From positions 1 through 31,336 of the forward strand of contig QFPK01000025.1 in assembly GCA_003248865.1 (NCBI GenBank): a stretch of 31,336 nucleotides of DNA. The letters are read 5' to 3'. Each line of letters starts with the position of its first letter. Within the stretch, counting starts at the first letter, position 1. A model generated the notes under the pieces. The model saw only the letters and a program-made list of their open reading frames with translations. It made no database searches and had not been told where the DNA came from. The position numbers and the translations under genes are program-made. This document shows positions 1 through 7,326 of this stretch, piece by piece. This DNA comes from Sphingomonas sp. (lineage in GTDB: Bacteria; Pseudomonadota; Alphaproteobacteria; Sphingomonadales; Sphingomonadaceae).

Positions 1-20
1 GGGCTGCACGCGTGCAGCCC
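1..20. repeat. Perfect 20-bp palindrome at left edge
   Basis: The first ten bases (GGGCTGCACG) are the exact reverse complement of the next ten, so the RNA could fold as an 8-bp stem with a CGCG loop. It is followed by GTTGCTTC, only weakly T-rich. In inoviruses a terminator often lies between the abundant coat genes and the adsorption-protein gene, so an attenuating hairpin is plausible. Two frames stay open through it to the window edge, so it could instead lie inside a coding region. Confidence 0.45.
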
Positions 21-76
21 GTTGCTTCAGCAGCGCACATGCGCAACAACCACAACCAGACTCTAACCCAAACCGG

Positions 77-1180
77 ATGACATCAGGGGGTCAGGTCACC
101 ACCGGCCAAAGTCCTTTGGATTTCGCTGTTTCGCTGGTCGCTAGCGAGCGTGGAATCTATGTAAAAAGGCCTTGCTCTTGTGCCGAAACGCCAATGAATT
201 CTGGCTCTTACCCAGATTCTGTTGTGATGGGCTGGTTCAAGCTCAACGGTTGTTCAGACACTGTCTACTATCGTGTTTCGGTAGTCTCGCATCTTAGCTC
301 GCGGTCGAACTCTAGCCCCGGGTCCGAATGGTCTGGCGTTTATACGCAGACCGTTTCTGCTGGCCAGTATCGTCATTTTTATACGCGGTCGGTTCACCTG
401 GATCCCGTCGATTGTCAGACGACCGGTCTGCACTTGCCATCGTCCGTCGAGTATTCGCGAACGCTCAGCGCATCTGACAAATTGAAAGCTGTTTCCAGCG
501 CGCTGATGGCAGCCCTCGGTCTTTCCGTCTGGAAGTGGACATCGGCCCCGATCGCTGCTGGTGGCGGAGATTACGGCGGCGCAGGTGCAGCTTCAGGTTG
601 GATCGATCCGCCACACGCATTGATCGACCAAGTCACGCAAGCGCCGTTGGCGGAAGCTTCGCCAGTCCCGCGACTTCCACAGAATGGCAGCGCTCCTGAA
701 CCGAGCTCGATTACAGTCGGTGACCTCTTCGCGGCTTGGCCGACGGGTCAAGCTGATCCCGGCGCGTTTGAATTCTCTAATGAAGTCAAATTTCCCGGAG
801 AAACCGGTTACACGCCACCCGCAGGTCCAGACCCTGAAGAACCTGAAGAACCGGAAGAACCAGTCGAGCCGGGCCAGGGCGAGTGGGACTGGACCAAGTT
901 CCTGCCATCGTCTCCCAATTTGAATTTGCCAACTCTGCCAGAACTCAGCTTTCCCACGATGACAGATTTTATGCCACCTGTGCTGGCCGGCGCTACTGTC
1001 ACCGCTGTTTGTGTTGACCCTGTGCTCGCATTTAACATGCCGACTGGGGCCGCTGCACAAACTCCTATCTCCTTGGCGCTACCATTCTGTGCTCCGATCG
1101 ACGCGCTGTCTCCTATCGTATCGTCTACAACGGTAGCGGGAGCCAGCATCACGGCAATTAAGAAGTTCTTGGAAATCTGA
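77..1180 (+). CDS. Inovirus adsorption (pIII-like) minor coat protein, 5' end uncertain
   Basis: Likely the phage-tip adsorption protein. Support comes mainly from position: directly before a DUF2523-type protein and Zot, the usual inovirus order. The 367-residue product has a Cys-containing N-terminal half, a Gly/Ala-rich stretch (about 160-175), a Pro/Glu linker of repeated EEPEEP units (about 250-265) and a hydrophobic C-terminal region with two Cys, matching the modular layout of such proteins. The stop overlaps the next start (TGATG). The ATG at 77 overlaps a TGA that ends another frame open to the left edge (ATGA), which favours this start. However, the frame itself is also open to position 2 with no start codon, and no signal peptide follows ATG 77, so the true start may lie outside the window. 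I see no direct sequence match to a named family. Confidence 0.6.
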   Translation: MTSGGQVTTGQSPLDFAVSLVASERGIYVKRPCSCAETPMNSGSYPDSVVMGWFKLNGCSDTVYYRVSVVSHLSSRSNSSPGSEWSGVYTQTVSAGQYRHFYTRSVHLDPVDCQTTGLHLPSSVEYSRTLSASDKLKAVSSALMAALGLSVWKWTSAPIAAGGGDYGGAGAASGWIDPPHALIDQVTQAPLAEASPVPRLPQNGSAPEPSSITVGDLFAAWPTGQADPGAFEFSNEVKFPGETGYTPPAGPDPEEPEEPEEPVEPGQGEWDWTKFLPSSPNLNLPTLPELSFPTMTDFMPPVLAGATVTAVCVDPVLAFNMPTGAAAQTPISLALPFCAPIDALSPIVSSTTVAGASITAIKKFLEI

Positions 1181-1518
1181 TGCCAGCTCTTCTTGCAGCA
1201 CTAGGGGCGGGGTTCGCGTGGATTGCGAAGTACATAGTTATTCTTCTAGCCGGAGAGACGTTCCGAAAGGCAATATTGTTTGTTTCTTTTAACGTCGTAT
1301 TTGCCATACTGATGGATTGGATACTTAACAAACTTGGTTTTGATGTTACAAATTTGGATTCAACACTTAATAATTTACTTGGAGGTCTTCCCCAGTTTTT
1401 GCTTTATGTTCTTCGCGAGTGGGGAATTCTCGCAGCTCTGTGGATTGTTTTGCAGGCGCAAGTTTCGGTTATGTTCGTCCGGCTGGCGATGCGCGCCCTT
1501 GGCGCTGGGGGCCGCTAA
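1180..1518 (+). CDS. DUF2523-type inovirus membrane protein (pVI-like minor coat)
   Basis: A 112-residue, strongly hydrophobic protein with three likely membrane segments (about residues 5-25, 30-48 and 75-103). Size, hydrophobic profile and place between the adsorption protein and Zot fit the DUF2523 family, thought to act like pVI of phage f1 in capping the virion and anchoring the adsorption protein. The start codon overlaps the preceding stop, suggesting translational coupling. The sequence is more AT-rich than the cluster further right, in keeping with a phage origin. Confidence 0.75.
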   Translation: MPALLAALGAGFAWIAKYIVILLAGETFRKAILFVSFNVVFAILMDWILNKLGFDVTNLDSTLNNLLGGLPQFLLYVLREWGILAALWIVLQAQVSVMFVRLAMRALGAGGR

Positions 1519-1520
1519 CT

Positions 1521-2507
1521 ATGCCAATTCATTTGTATTTTGGCCCTCCCGGTTCGGGCAAAACCTATGAGTTGGTCAACCGTGTCATGGTTGAAGCAGT
1601 CAAGGCGGGCAGGATTGTCTACCACAATATTCCTGGCATCGATCCCATACGTTGGGCCGAGGAATTCGGGTGCGCAGAAGATGCGCTTCGGTTCGTCGAC
1701 GACGATTGGTTCGTCAACGATCAGAATTTTCCTGAGTCAGATGAAGAGTTCGTGCAAGAATTTGGCGTCATTCGTGGCGGCGAACTGATCGTTTGCGATG
1801 AAGCGTCGACTATCGTTCCAAGGGGTACAGGAAGAAATTCGAGAGTCACTGCACGGTTGGATGCCTTCTTCCGAAAACATCGTCATTTCACAGGCGATGT
1901 AATCGACCTCGAAGGTGTTCGATCCCGCATCGCCGTCGACATCTATTTCGCGTCGCAGGACGCGGCAAGTTTGCATTCAACTGTCCGTGAACTGGCGGCG
2001 TTGCGTATCGATTTTCAGCCTCTCCGTAATATTTTTGGAAAGGGCTGTTACAAGGCCACGGTATATCAAAGTCACCGTGCCACGAAGGCGAACCGTATAA
2101 AGGATCCAATTGTTCGTCGAACAAATCCAAAAGGATATGCTAGATATCATAGTTTTGCCGGCGGAATTGCCGGAGATACGGCAGTTACAGAGTCTAGTGG
2201 AAACTATTGGACTCCAAAAATGTTGATTGGATTGTCAATTATCCCAATCACGCTTTGTGTTGGAATTTATCTACTTGTTTCGTCAGCCCCTTCGATTTCC
2301 AAGAGATTTATTTCACCTCAATCGAAGCGTTCAGAAAATACCCAAGTCGCGTCGGCTGCGACTGACTCCGGCGCATGTAAGACCCATCTTCTCGATCTCG
2401 AACAGAAAAGGTATTGGAGCGGTGCGGAATGGAAGCCGGCCCAGGTGGTGGGCGATCGTTGGTATCTCGGTTCTTGCTATCTCGAGCGCCCACGTGGCGG
2501 CACGTGA
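1521..2507 (+). CDS. zot: Zot/pI-family phage assembly ATPase
   Basis: The inovirus morphogenesis ATPase of the inner membrane, driving extrusion of phage DNA through the envelope. The start at 1521, two bases after the previous stop region, gives 328 residues beginning MPIHLYFGPPGSGKT. The Walker A motif is residues 8-15 and Walker B (LIVCDEA) about 89-95. One membrane segment lies at about 234-255, giving the cytoplasmic ATPase / membrane / periplasmic tail layout of pI proteins. The tail carries a Cys pair. The frame is open further upstream (from 1419), but that would overlap the preceding gene by 100 bases and add sequence unlike the family. Zot is a phage assembly protein; toxin activity should not be assumed. 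Confidence 0.92.
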   Translation: MPIHLYFGPPGSGKTYELVNRVMVEAVKAGRIVYHNIPGIDPIRWAEEFGCAEDALRFVDDDWFVNDQNFPESDEEFVQEFGVIRGGELIVCDEASTIVPRGTGRNSRVTARLDAFFRKHRHFTGDVIDLEGVRSRIAVDIYFASQDAASLHSTVRELAALRIDFQPLRNIFGKGCYKATVYQSHRATKANRIKDPIVRRTNPKGYARYHSFAGGIAGDTAVTESSGNYWTPKMLIGLSIIPITLCVGIYLLVSSAPSISKRFISPQSKRSENTQVASAATDSGACKTHLLDLEQKRYWSGAEWKPAQVVGDRWYLGSCYLERPRGGT

Positions 2508-3501
2508 GTTCGAGGCCATGCGGATCCCGGCCGACGTAGCGGCGGGCGCTATTGGTCAACTCGTTTCGTTTCCTGTTCGAGCGTGCACGAGTGCTATTGT
2601 GTCCAGCAAGGCCGATATTTCGACCCCTGCGGGCGTGGCGGAGCTTTTTTCGTCTTCAGGCTTGCGGACGCATATCACCGCTCAGGGCGGCGTCGAGGTA
2701 GAGTGTGATCAGGCAGATGTGTCGATCGATACTTCTATCGCAGAATTTGGAGCCCCGTTGGCCGATGCGGGTCGTTTGGTGCAGCGCGCGTTCACCCCGC
2801 CTCCCCCGTTCGGCTCGGTACCTGGTCAATCGCAACAAGCGGTCAAGCAGGCCGTGAAAACGGTCGATGCCAAATGGGTTTCGCGCTCGCTTCTGGACAA
2901 GCTCAGCGGGGCGCTGGGGCTTCGGATTGTTTTCGATGATGTGAACGATCGCCCCGTGTTGCTCGCCGGGCCGGCCGATGCGGTCGGCTACGCTGAAAGC
3001 TATATCAAGAGCCTCAACCGTTGCCCGGTTCAGCTGAAATTCGAGGGCTCAGTCATCCAGTCGGCTGACAGCACGGTTCGCGATGTGGATGCGGGCTTGC
3101 GCGTTGGCGGCTATCAGGCCAGGTTTGGCACCTCCGGTGTCACGTCTGGCACCGGCTTCAATTTCGATCTGACGTTGCTGGCAGTCGATGGCCAGGACGC
3201 GCTGCTCGCGCTTTTTCAGGACTTCAGCGCTGTCGGTGTCGTCACCGATCTCGGCCCGACCTTTTCGGCTCGTTCGGTTAGGGGTGTTTATCGCGTTCGC
3301 CTGGATGAGCCTCAGCTTCTTGCCGTGTCCGGTTCTGACTCTATTTCGCAATCCAATCGGCGGGGCATTCTGTCGAAGCGCGATTTTAGCAATGCTCGAA
3401 AAGACGGTAGCTTTCTTGTGTTCCAGCTCCGCCGTACCGCCTGCGCGCAGGAGGAGCTTGCGACGACGAGCACAGCCGGAGCGGCGGAGCTGGACCGATG
3501 A
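2422..3501 (+). CDS. Secretin-like exported phage protein (pIV-like, short)
   Basis: Probably part of the phage exit channel or an adaptor to a host secretin. With the GTG at 2422 (GGAG just upstream, tight spacing) the 359-residue product starts with an arginine-containing n-region and a hydrophobic stretch ending SSAHVAA, a good signal peptide. The frame is open up to 2227 but has no signal peptide from there. The middle part (about residues 180-215), with LLAGPADAVGYAESYIKSL followed by a V-rich strand, resembles the N-domain to core junction of secretins. The C-terminal secretin signature is not evident and the protein is shorter than usual pIV. It overlaps zot by 86 bases, and its stop overlaps the next start (ATGA). 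A Cys near the C terminus is unusual. Confidence 0.5.
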   Translation: MRNGSRPRWWAIVGISVLAISSAHVAAREFEAMRIPADVAAGAIGQLVSFPVRACTSAIVSSKADISTPAGVAELFSSSGLRTHITAQGGVEVECDQADVSIDTSIAEFGAPLADAGRLVQRAFTPPPPFGSVPGQSQQAVKQAVKTVDAKWVSRSLLDKLSGALGLRIVFDDVNDRPVLLAGPADAVGYAESYIKSLNRCPVQLKFEGSVIQSADSTVRDVDAGLRVGGYQARFGTSGVTSGTGFNFDLTLLAVDGQDALLALFQDFSAVGVVTDLGPTFSARSVRGVYRVRLDEPQLLAVSGSDSISQSNRRGILSKRDFSNARKDGSFLVFQLRRTACAQEELATTSTAGAAELDR

Positions 3502-3674
3502 GGCGTCCATCCTTTCGGTCCACTGATCTTCGAAAGGCGCTGACGACAGCGCGCGAATCTGGCGTTCAGCAGGTTCAGGCAGTCATCGAACCGACCGGAC
3601 AGATCCGACTTCAATTTTCGTTTTCTTCGGCGCCTGCTACCATGGCAAACGAATGGGACGACGTTCTAAAATGA
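3498..3674 (+). CDS. Small integrase-associated protein (58 aa)
   Basis: A short reading frame beginning with the ATG that overlaps the previous stop and ending inside the integrase start region (22-base overlap). The product begins MRRPSFRSTDLRKALTTARE, has a predicted helix, then a beta-type stretch (VQAVIEPTGQIRLQFSF) and ends in NEWDDVLK. From memory, similar roughly 60-residue proteins with an N-terminal helix, a strand pair and a terminal EWD motif sit directly upstream of tyrosine integrases in alphaproteobacterial prophages. A role in integration/excision control (excisionase-like) is inference. Confidence 0.72.
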   Translation: MRRPSFRSTDLRKALTTARESGVQQVQAVIEPTGQIRLQFSFSSAPATMANEWDDVLK

Positions 3675-4807
3675 CGCGCAGTGCTAGCAGCCGCCGCTAT
3701 CCAAAATGGGTGAGCTGCTACATCGACAATCGTGGCCAGGAGCGGTTGCGGTTCAGGCGTACCGGCTCGCCCACGCACCATTTCAAAGCGGCGTTCGGGA
3801 CGCCGGCCTTTGAAACTGAATATAGAGTCTGCCTTGAAGAGCTGCCCCTTTCCGCGCCTTCTCCTTTCCCGCCTGGTTCGATTGGCGAGCTGTTTCAATC
3901 TTATCAGCAGTCCACGAGGTTCGGTCAGTTAGGGCTGACGACACAGCGAAAATATGCTCGGATTTTGGCAGAGTTTTCAGACCGTTGGGCGTTCCGCTTG
4001 GCGAAGACGATCACCTCAAAACACATGGACGCGATTATCGCTGAGAAGATCGATAGGCCGGCCGCAGCCGCCGAGCTGCGCAAGTGCCTAAAAGGGGTTT
4101 GGAAGTGGGGCCGTAAATTTTCCGGCCTAGACCCGGCGGTAGTGACGGACACGGATTCGCCCCGACTGCGCAAAGGCGGCTTTTACACCTGGAAGCCCTC
4201 GGACATTCAGAAATTCCGAGATCGTTGGCCTCTCGGCTCACAACCTCGTCTGATGCTCGAGCTCGCTTTGCATAGCGGCCTTCGGCGCTCCGATCTCCAC
4301 GATCTTGGATGGCAGAACTTGGGGCCTGACGGGTGGCTCGATTTTGACATGCAGAAGGGGGACCGACCTCATAGCGTCCCTGTTCACCGAGATCTTATGT
4401 CTGCTCTCGATCTGGTAAGCCGTGATCAGCGATACTTTGTCGAATCAGCGCGGGGGACCCATTACACTGCCGAGGCCTACTCCAACGCGTTCCGCAAGTT
4501 TCGAAAAGAAGCCGGTCTCGAGCGGGGTTCTCTTCACGGTCTTCGCAAATCGCTTGCTGTTAGCCTCGCACACGGCGGCGCGACCGATCCGGAAGGCATG
4601 ACGGTGCTCGGTCACCAGAACGCTCGCACTTTTGGAGAATATCGGCGCGAAGCTGAGCGCGAAAAGCTCGCGTCTGCAGCCATGGACAAGTTGGAGATTG
4701 GCGAGCAACTTGGCGATGCTCGCCAAACGAGCCGCCCAAACCGTTGGAAAGGAAAAGAAAAATGGGGGAAAATGGTGCCCAGGAAAGGAACCGAATACTG
4801 CCGTTAA
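3653..4807 (+). CDS. int: Tyrosine recombinase / phage integrase
   Basis: Site-specific recombinase that would integrate and excise the phage genome. The 384-residue product has an N-terminal arm with a YVSCYID-like strand, a core-binding region (about 75-165) and the catalytic domain. Catalytic residues: Arg211 in the GLRRSDL motif, Lys in MQKGDRP (about 235), His295-x-x-Arg298 in LHGLRKS, His321 in LGHQ and Tyr330 in GEYRREA, so the R-K-H-R-H-Y set is complete and the enzyme should be active. A basic C-terminal tail follows. A second in-frame ATG at 3671 would shorten it by six residues. It closes the phage operon; the left phage genes (replication, major coat) and the left attachment site lie outside the window. 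Confidence 0.93.
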   Translation: MGRRSKMTRSASSRRYPKWVSCYIDNRGQERLRFRRTGSPTHHFKAAFGTPAFETEYRVCLEELPLSAPSPFPPGSIGELFQSYQQSTRFGQLGLTTQRKYARILAEFSDRWAFRLAKTITSKHMDAIIAEKIDRPAAAAELRKCLKGVWKWGRKFSGLDPAVVTDTDSPRLRKGGFYTWKPSDIQKFRDRWPLGSQPRLMLELALHSGLRRSDLHDLGWQNLGPDGWLDFDMQKGDRPHSVPVHRDLMSALDLVSRDQRYFVESARGTHYTAEAYSNAFRKFRKEAGLERGSLHGLRKSLAVSLAHGGATDPEGMTVLGHQNARTFGEYRREAEREKLASAAMDKLEIGEQLGDARQTSRPNRWKGKEKWGKMVPRKGTEYCR

Positions 4808-5221
4808 GACATTGTTGAGCGGAGACTTTTTCCTGACATCGAAGGTGGATACCATAGCCCATACCATTAGGTAAATCGCCGGCAATGGTTTGGGTCCCCA
4901 AATCGCCGGGGCGATAGCTCCACTCCTGATTCGGACGCAGTTAGCCTTGATCGGATCGCCGTTTTTGTGGCGCCCAGTGCCATCAATCTCCAGTTCCCGC
5001 AGTTGAGCGAGCAACGAAAGGGCGTGCAGGGCCAGAGGCACACCTGCTGTCTTTGGGCTGATGTGGTCCCAACTTAGAAGGTGTGGAGCTAATCGCCACC
5101 TCAGCATTCACATTTGATGAGGACGACCAGAAAGCAGGACTCTGGCGAGGTCAGGGCCTAGATGAGCCGGGCTAGCAGCGCTGGCGTCATCTTTGCGTCG
5201 CTCCAATACCGAGCGTTCCGG
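4808..5221. other. Gene-free region after integrase; probable prophage right end
   Basis: No convincing gene or tRNA. A minus-strand frame stays open across 4808-5107 but continues as a shadow of the integrase and resembles no family I know. A 10-bp direct repeat, AAATCGCCGG, occurs at 4873-4882 and 4900-4909, and part of it recurs near 4960 (GATCGCCG). The phage attachment site should lie in or near this region, but it cannot be defined because the left prophage end is not present. Confidence 0.4.
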
Positions 5222-5659
5222 TCAGCGGAGCCGGAGCGTGCCCCAGAGGCCTATGGCATAGGCCCAGCCCAGTGCAAAAATAAACAGTGAGCTGGCAACC
5301 ACGAACAGGTCGAACGGCGAACTCCAGTTCACACGGCCGAGGAAGGGCAGGATGAGTGCGCCGCGGACCAGAAAGATGAGGGCAATCAGGCCAAGCACCG
5401 GCTTCAGCAGCGGGAGCGGGCGAACCCAGCCCGCTGCTGAAAAGGCGTAAAGGCCCCAGACGGCCAGCAAGGCGGCGATCGACAACGCGCCGACAGGCGC
5501 CAGCCATGTCCCTTCGCGCGCCGAGCGGACCACCGACTCCGGTGCACCGACGAATCGGATCCACTCAGGACCGCCGATCAACACCACGACGTGGAGCAGC
5601 GCGCCGAGCATCGTGCCAATGCCCCCGAACGCCAGGCAGGCGACGACAAACGAATTCAT
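5222..5659 (-). CDS. Small four-helix integral membrane protein
   Basis: A 145-residue protein starting MNSFVVACLAFGGIG with four hydrophobic segments (about 5-27, 50-70, 80-103, 115-138). No catalytic motif is seen and I do not recognise a specific family; size and topology recall DUF-type four-helix membrane proteins. GAGG lies 12 bases upstream of the chosen ATG; another ATG at 5695 would add 12 residues. It is transcribed divergently from the S12 hydrolase across about 200 bases and may belong to the cluster or simply flank it. The frame remains open far upstream, but that extension lies over the hydrolase gene and is a shadow. Confidence 0.7.
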   Translation of the reverse strand: MNSFVVACLAFGGIGTMLGALLHVVVLIGGPEWIRFVGAPESVVRSAREGTWLAPVGALSIAALLAVWGLYAFSAAGWVRPLPLLKPVLGLIALIFLVRGALILPFLGRVNWSSPFDLFVVASSLFIFALGWAYAIGLWGTLRLR

Positions 5660-5864
5660 GCTCACATCGGTCCTCAAATCCGTTGCCTCGCTCATACTCG
5701 CCGGCGGGCACGCCGCTGCAAGCGGAAGCCTGCTTGTTGAGTTTGTTCGGGACAGACCTATAGCTTTGCGCGTCCGGAGTATCCAGAGATGCCGGCGGCG
5801 GCGCGTGTCCCGAGCACGTCGGCGATGGTCAACGAGCCCACCGGGCGACTTTGGAGACGCAGAC

Positions 5865-7148
5865 ATGAACAATCTGATGTCGCGCCTTTTGCTGGGCGGT
5901 TTTTGGATGGGCGCGTCCATGATCGCGTGGTCCGCATCCGTCGTCGCGGCGGGCCTCGCCGGCGCCGGACATTTTTCGGCGCCGACCGATTCGCGCGCCT
6001 TCATGACACAGGCGCAACGGCGAGCAGCCGACCACAAAGGCAATCTGGCATTGATCCTGATTGAGAATGGCGAAGTTGCGGACCGGCATTTCCAGTCCCG
6101 CGGTCGAGCCGTCGACGAACACACGCTGTTCCAGCTCGCGTCGCTGAGCAAGTGGACCACGGCCTGGGGCGTGATGGCGCTCGTCGAAGACGGCAAGATC
6201 GATCTAGACGCCCCGGTTGAGACCTATCTGTCCCGCTGGCAGCTGCCGCCGGGGGCCTACGACAGCAAGGGGGTGACCGTCCGGCGGCTGCTCAGCCACA
6301 TGGCAGGGTTGACTGACGGCCTCAGCTATTGCGGTTTTTTGCCAGGCGTTGCAGTCCAGCCGATCGAGCAGTCTCTGACCCATGCGGCCGATGCCTGCCC
6401 CGGTGTGGACGGGCGCGCACAAGTGGGTGCGGCACCGGGCGAGCGCTGGCGCTACTCGGGCGCAGGCTATACGCTGCTGCAGTTGCTGATTGAAGAGGCC
6501 GCTCAGGAGCCTTTCGCAGCCTATATGCAGCGGCGGGTTCTGTTGCCGCTCGGCATGGCGCGTTCGACCTATCGGTCGGACGAGGCTGCGGCGGATCTTG
6601 CAGAATTCTTTGATGCCGACGGACGGCTGACCGCGCACCGGCGCTACACCGCCGTGGCAGCGGCGTCGCTGTACAGTTCCGCCGGCGATGTCGCACGCTT
6701 TTTGCAGGCCCATGGACCCGGGCCGGGCGGCGAGCCGCCGGGTCGCGGCGTGCTGTCGCCGCAGTCGCTCGCAGCAATGCGCCGGGTGGAGGCGCGGATG
6801 CTCGGCAGTCCGTTTTGGGGTCTCGGGACCCGGATCTATGTTGGGGAGGGTGAGTCAGGGCAGGTGATCGGGCATGACGGTGGCAATGCCCCCGCGGTCA
6901 ATACGACGGCGCGGATCGATCTCGGCTCCGGAGATGGCATCGTTGTCCTCGCGACCGGCAGCCTGGAAATTGCCAGCCGGCTCGCTTCCGAATGGACCAT
7001 CCCGAGGCGGCAGGGAGTCAATGGCCTTGCCATCCTGGGTGAAGCCAGCCGGCTGGCCGGCTGGATCGGCTCCGGCGTACTCCTCATTGCGGTCATCGGC
7101 AGCTGGGCCACCTGGCGCGCTGCAACGCGGCAGCGGGACAAAATCTGA
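5865..7148 (+). CDS. Membrane-anchored S12-family serine hydrolase (beta-lactamase/ClbP-like fold)
   Basis: A beta-lactamase/penicillin-binding-protein superfamily hydrolase of 427 residues. The ATG at 5865 has GGAGA eight bases upstream. It begins with a hydrophobic export signal (about 5-33), so it acts in the periplasm. Catalytic motifs: SLSK (Ser93, Lys96), YSG (Tyr197) and HDGG (337-340, the KTG-equivalent). One C-terminal membrane segment (about 396-416) tethers it to the inner membrane. Beside an NRPS cluster, members of this superfamily act as product-maturing peptidases (ClbP in colibactin), as PBP-type cyclases or as resistance enzymes. Which applies here cannot be read from the sequence. 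ClbP itself ends with three membrane helices rather than one, so equivalence is only suggestive. Confidence 0.85.
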   Translation: MNNLMSRLLLGGFWMGASMIAWSASVVAAGLAGAGHFSAPTDSRAFMTQAQRRAADHKGNLALILIENGEVADRHFQSRGRAVDEHTLFQLASLSKWTTAWGVMALVEDGKIDLDAPVETYLSRWQLPPGAYDSKGVTVRRLLSHMAGLTDGLSYCGFLPGVAVQPIEQSLTHAADACPGVDGRAQVGAAPGERWRYSGAGYTLLQLLIEEAAQEPFAAYMQRRVLLPLGMARSTYRSDEAAADLAEFFDADGRLTAHRRYTAVAAASLYSSAGDVARFLQAHGPGPGGEPPGRGVLSPQSLAAMRRVEARMLGSPFWGLGTRIYVGEGESGQVIGHDGGNAPAVNTTARIDLGSGDGIVVLATGSLEIASRLASEWTIPRRQGVNGLAILGEASRLAGWIGSGVLLIAVIGSWATWRAATRQRDKI

Positions 7149-7326
7149 CCTGATCTGACACTATTCGCGCCGAAATTCTTGGGCAGGACACAGGTATTGG
7201 CACAGTATCCGGTAAGCTTTTGGAGAAAATCAAGCTTGCCATTGCCAAAGGGCGGCGCCATCAATCGCACGCGAGAACGGCTATCGGGACAGTATCGCGA
7301 GGCGAGCGGATGATCCAGGGAGGCGC
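7149..7326 (+). promoter_or_regulatory. Upstream region of exporter operon with 12-mer shared with ACP promoter
   Basis: A 178-base gap before the membrane fusion protein. It holds CACTATTCGCGC at 7159-7170, the same 12-mer that overlaps the candidate ACP-operon promoter at 24733-24744. Here the 12-mer runs into a small dyad (TTCG-CGC-CGAA). No convincing -35/-10 pair was found by eye. A strong ribosome binding site (GGGAGG) lies just before the ATG at 7327. Confidence 0.35.

Noticed and set aside
1521..2507. Zot as an enterotoxin
   Set aside because: Inovirus context and pI-like layout indicate a phage assembly ATPase; nothing in the sequence supports toxin function.
4445..5107. 220-residue minus-strand frame after the integrase
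   Set aside because: More than half overlaps the integrase catalytic domain in antisense; the rest resembles no family I know and has no ribosome site.
5660..6196. Long minus-strand extension of the small membrane protein frame
   Set aside because: It lies antisense to the S12 hydrolase, whose motifs are clear; only the part from 5659 downward has membrane-protein character and a ribosome site.
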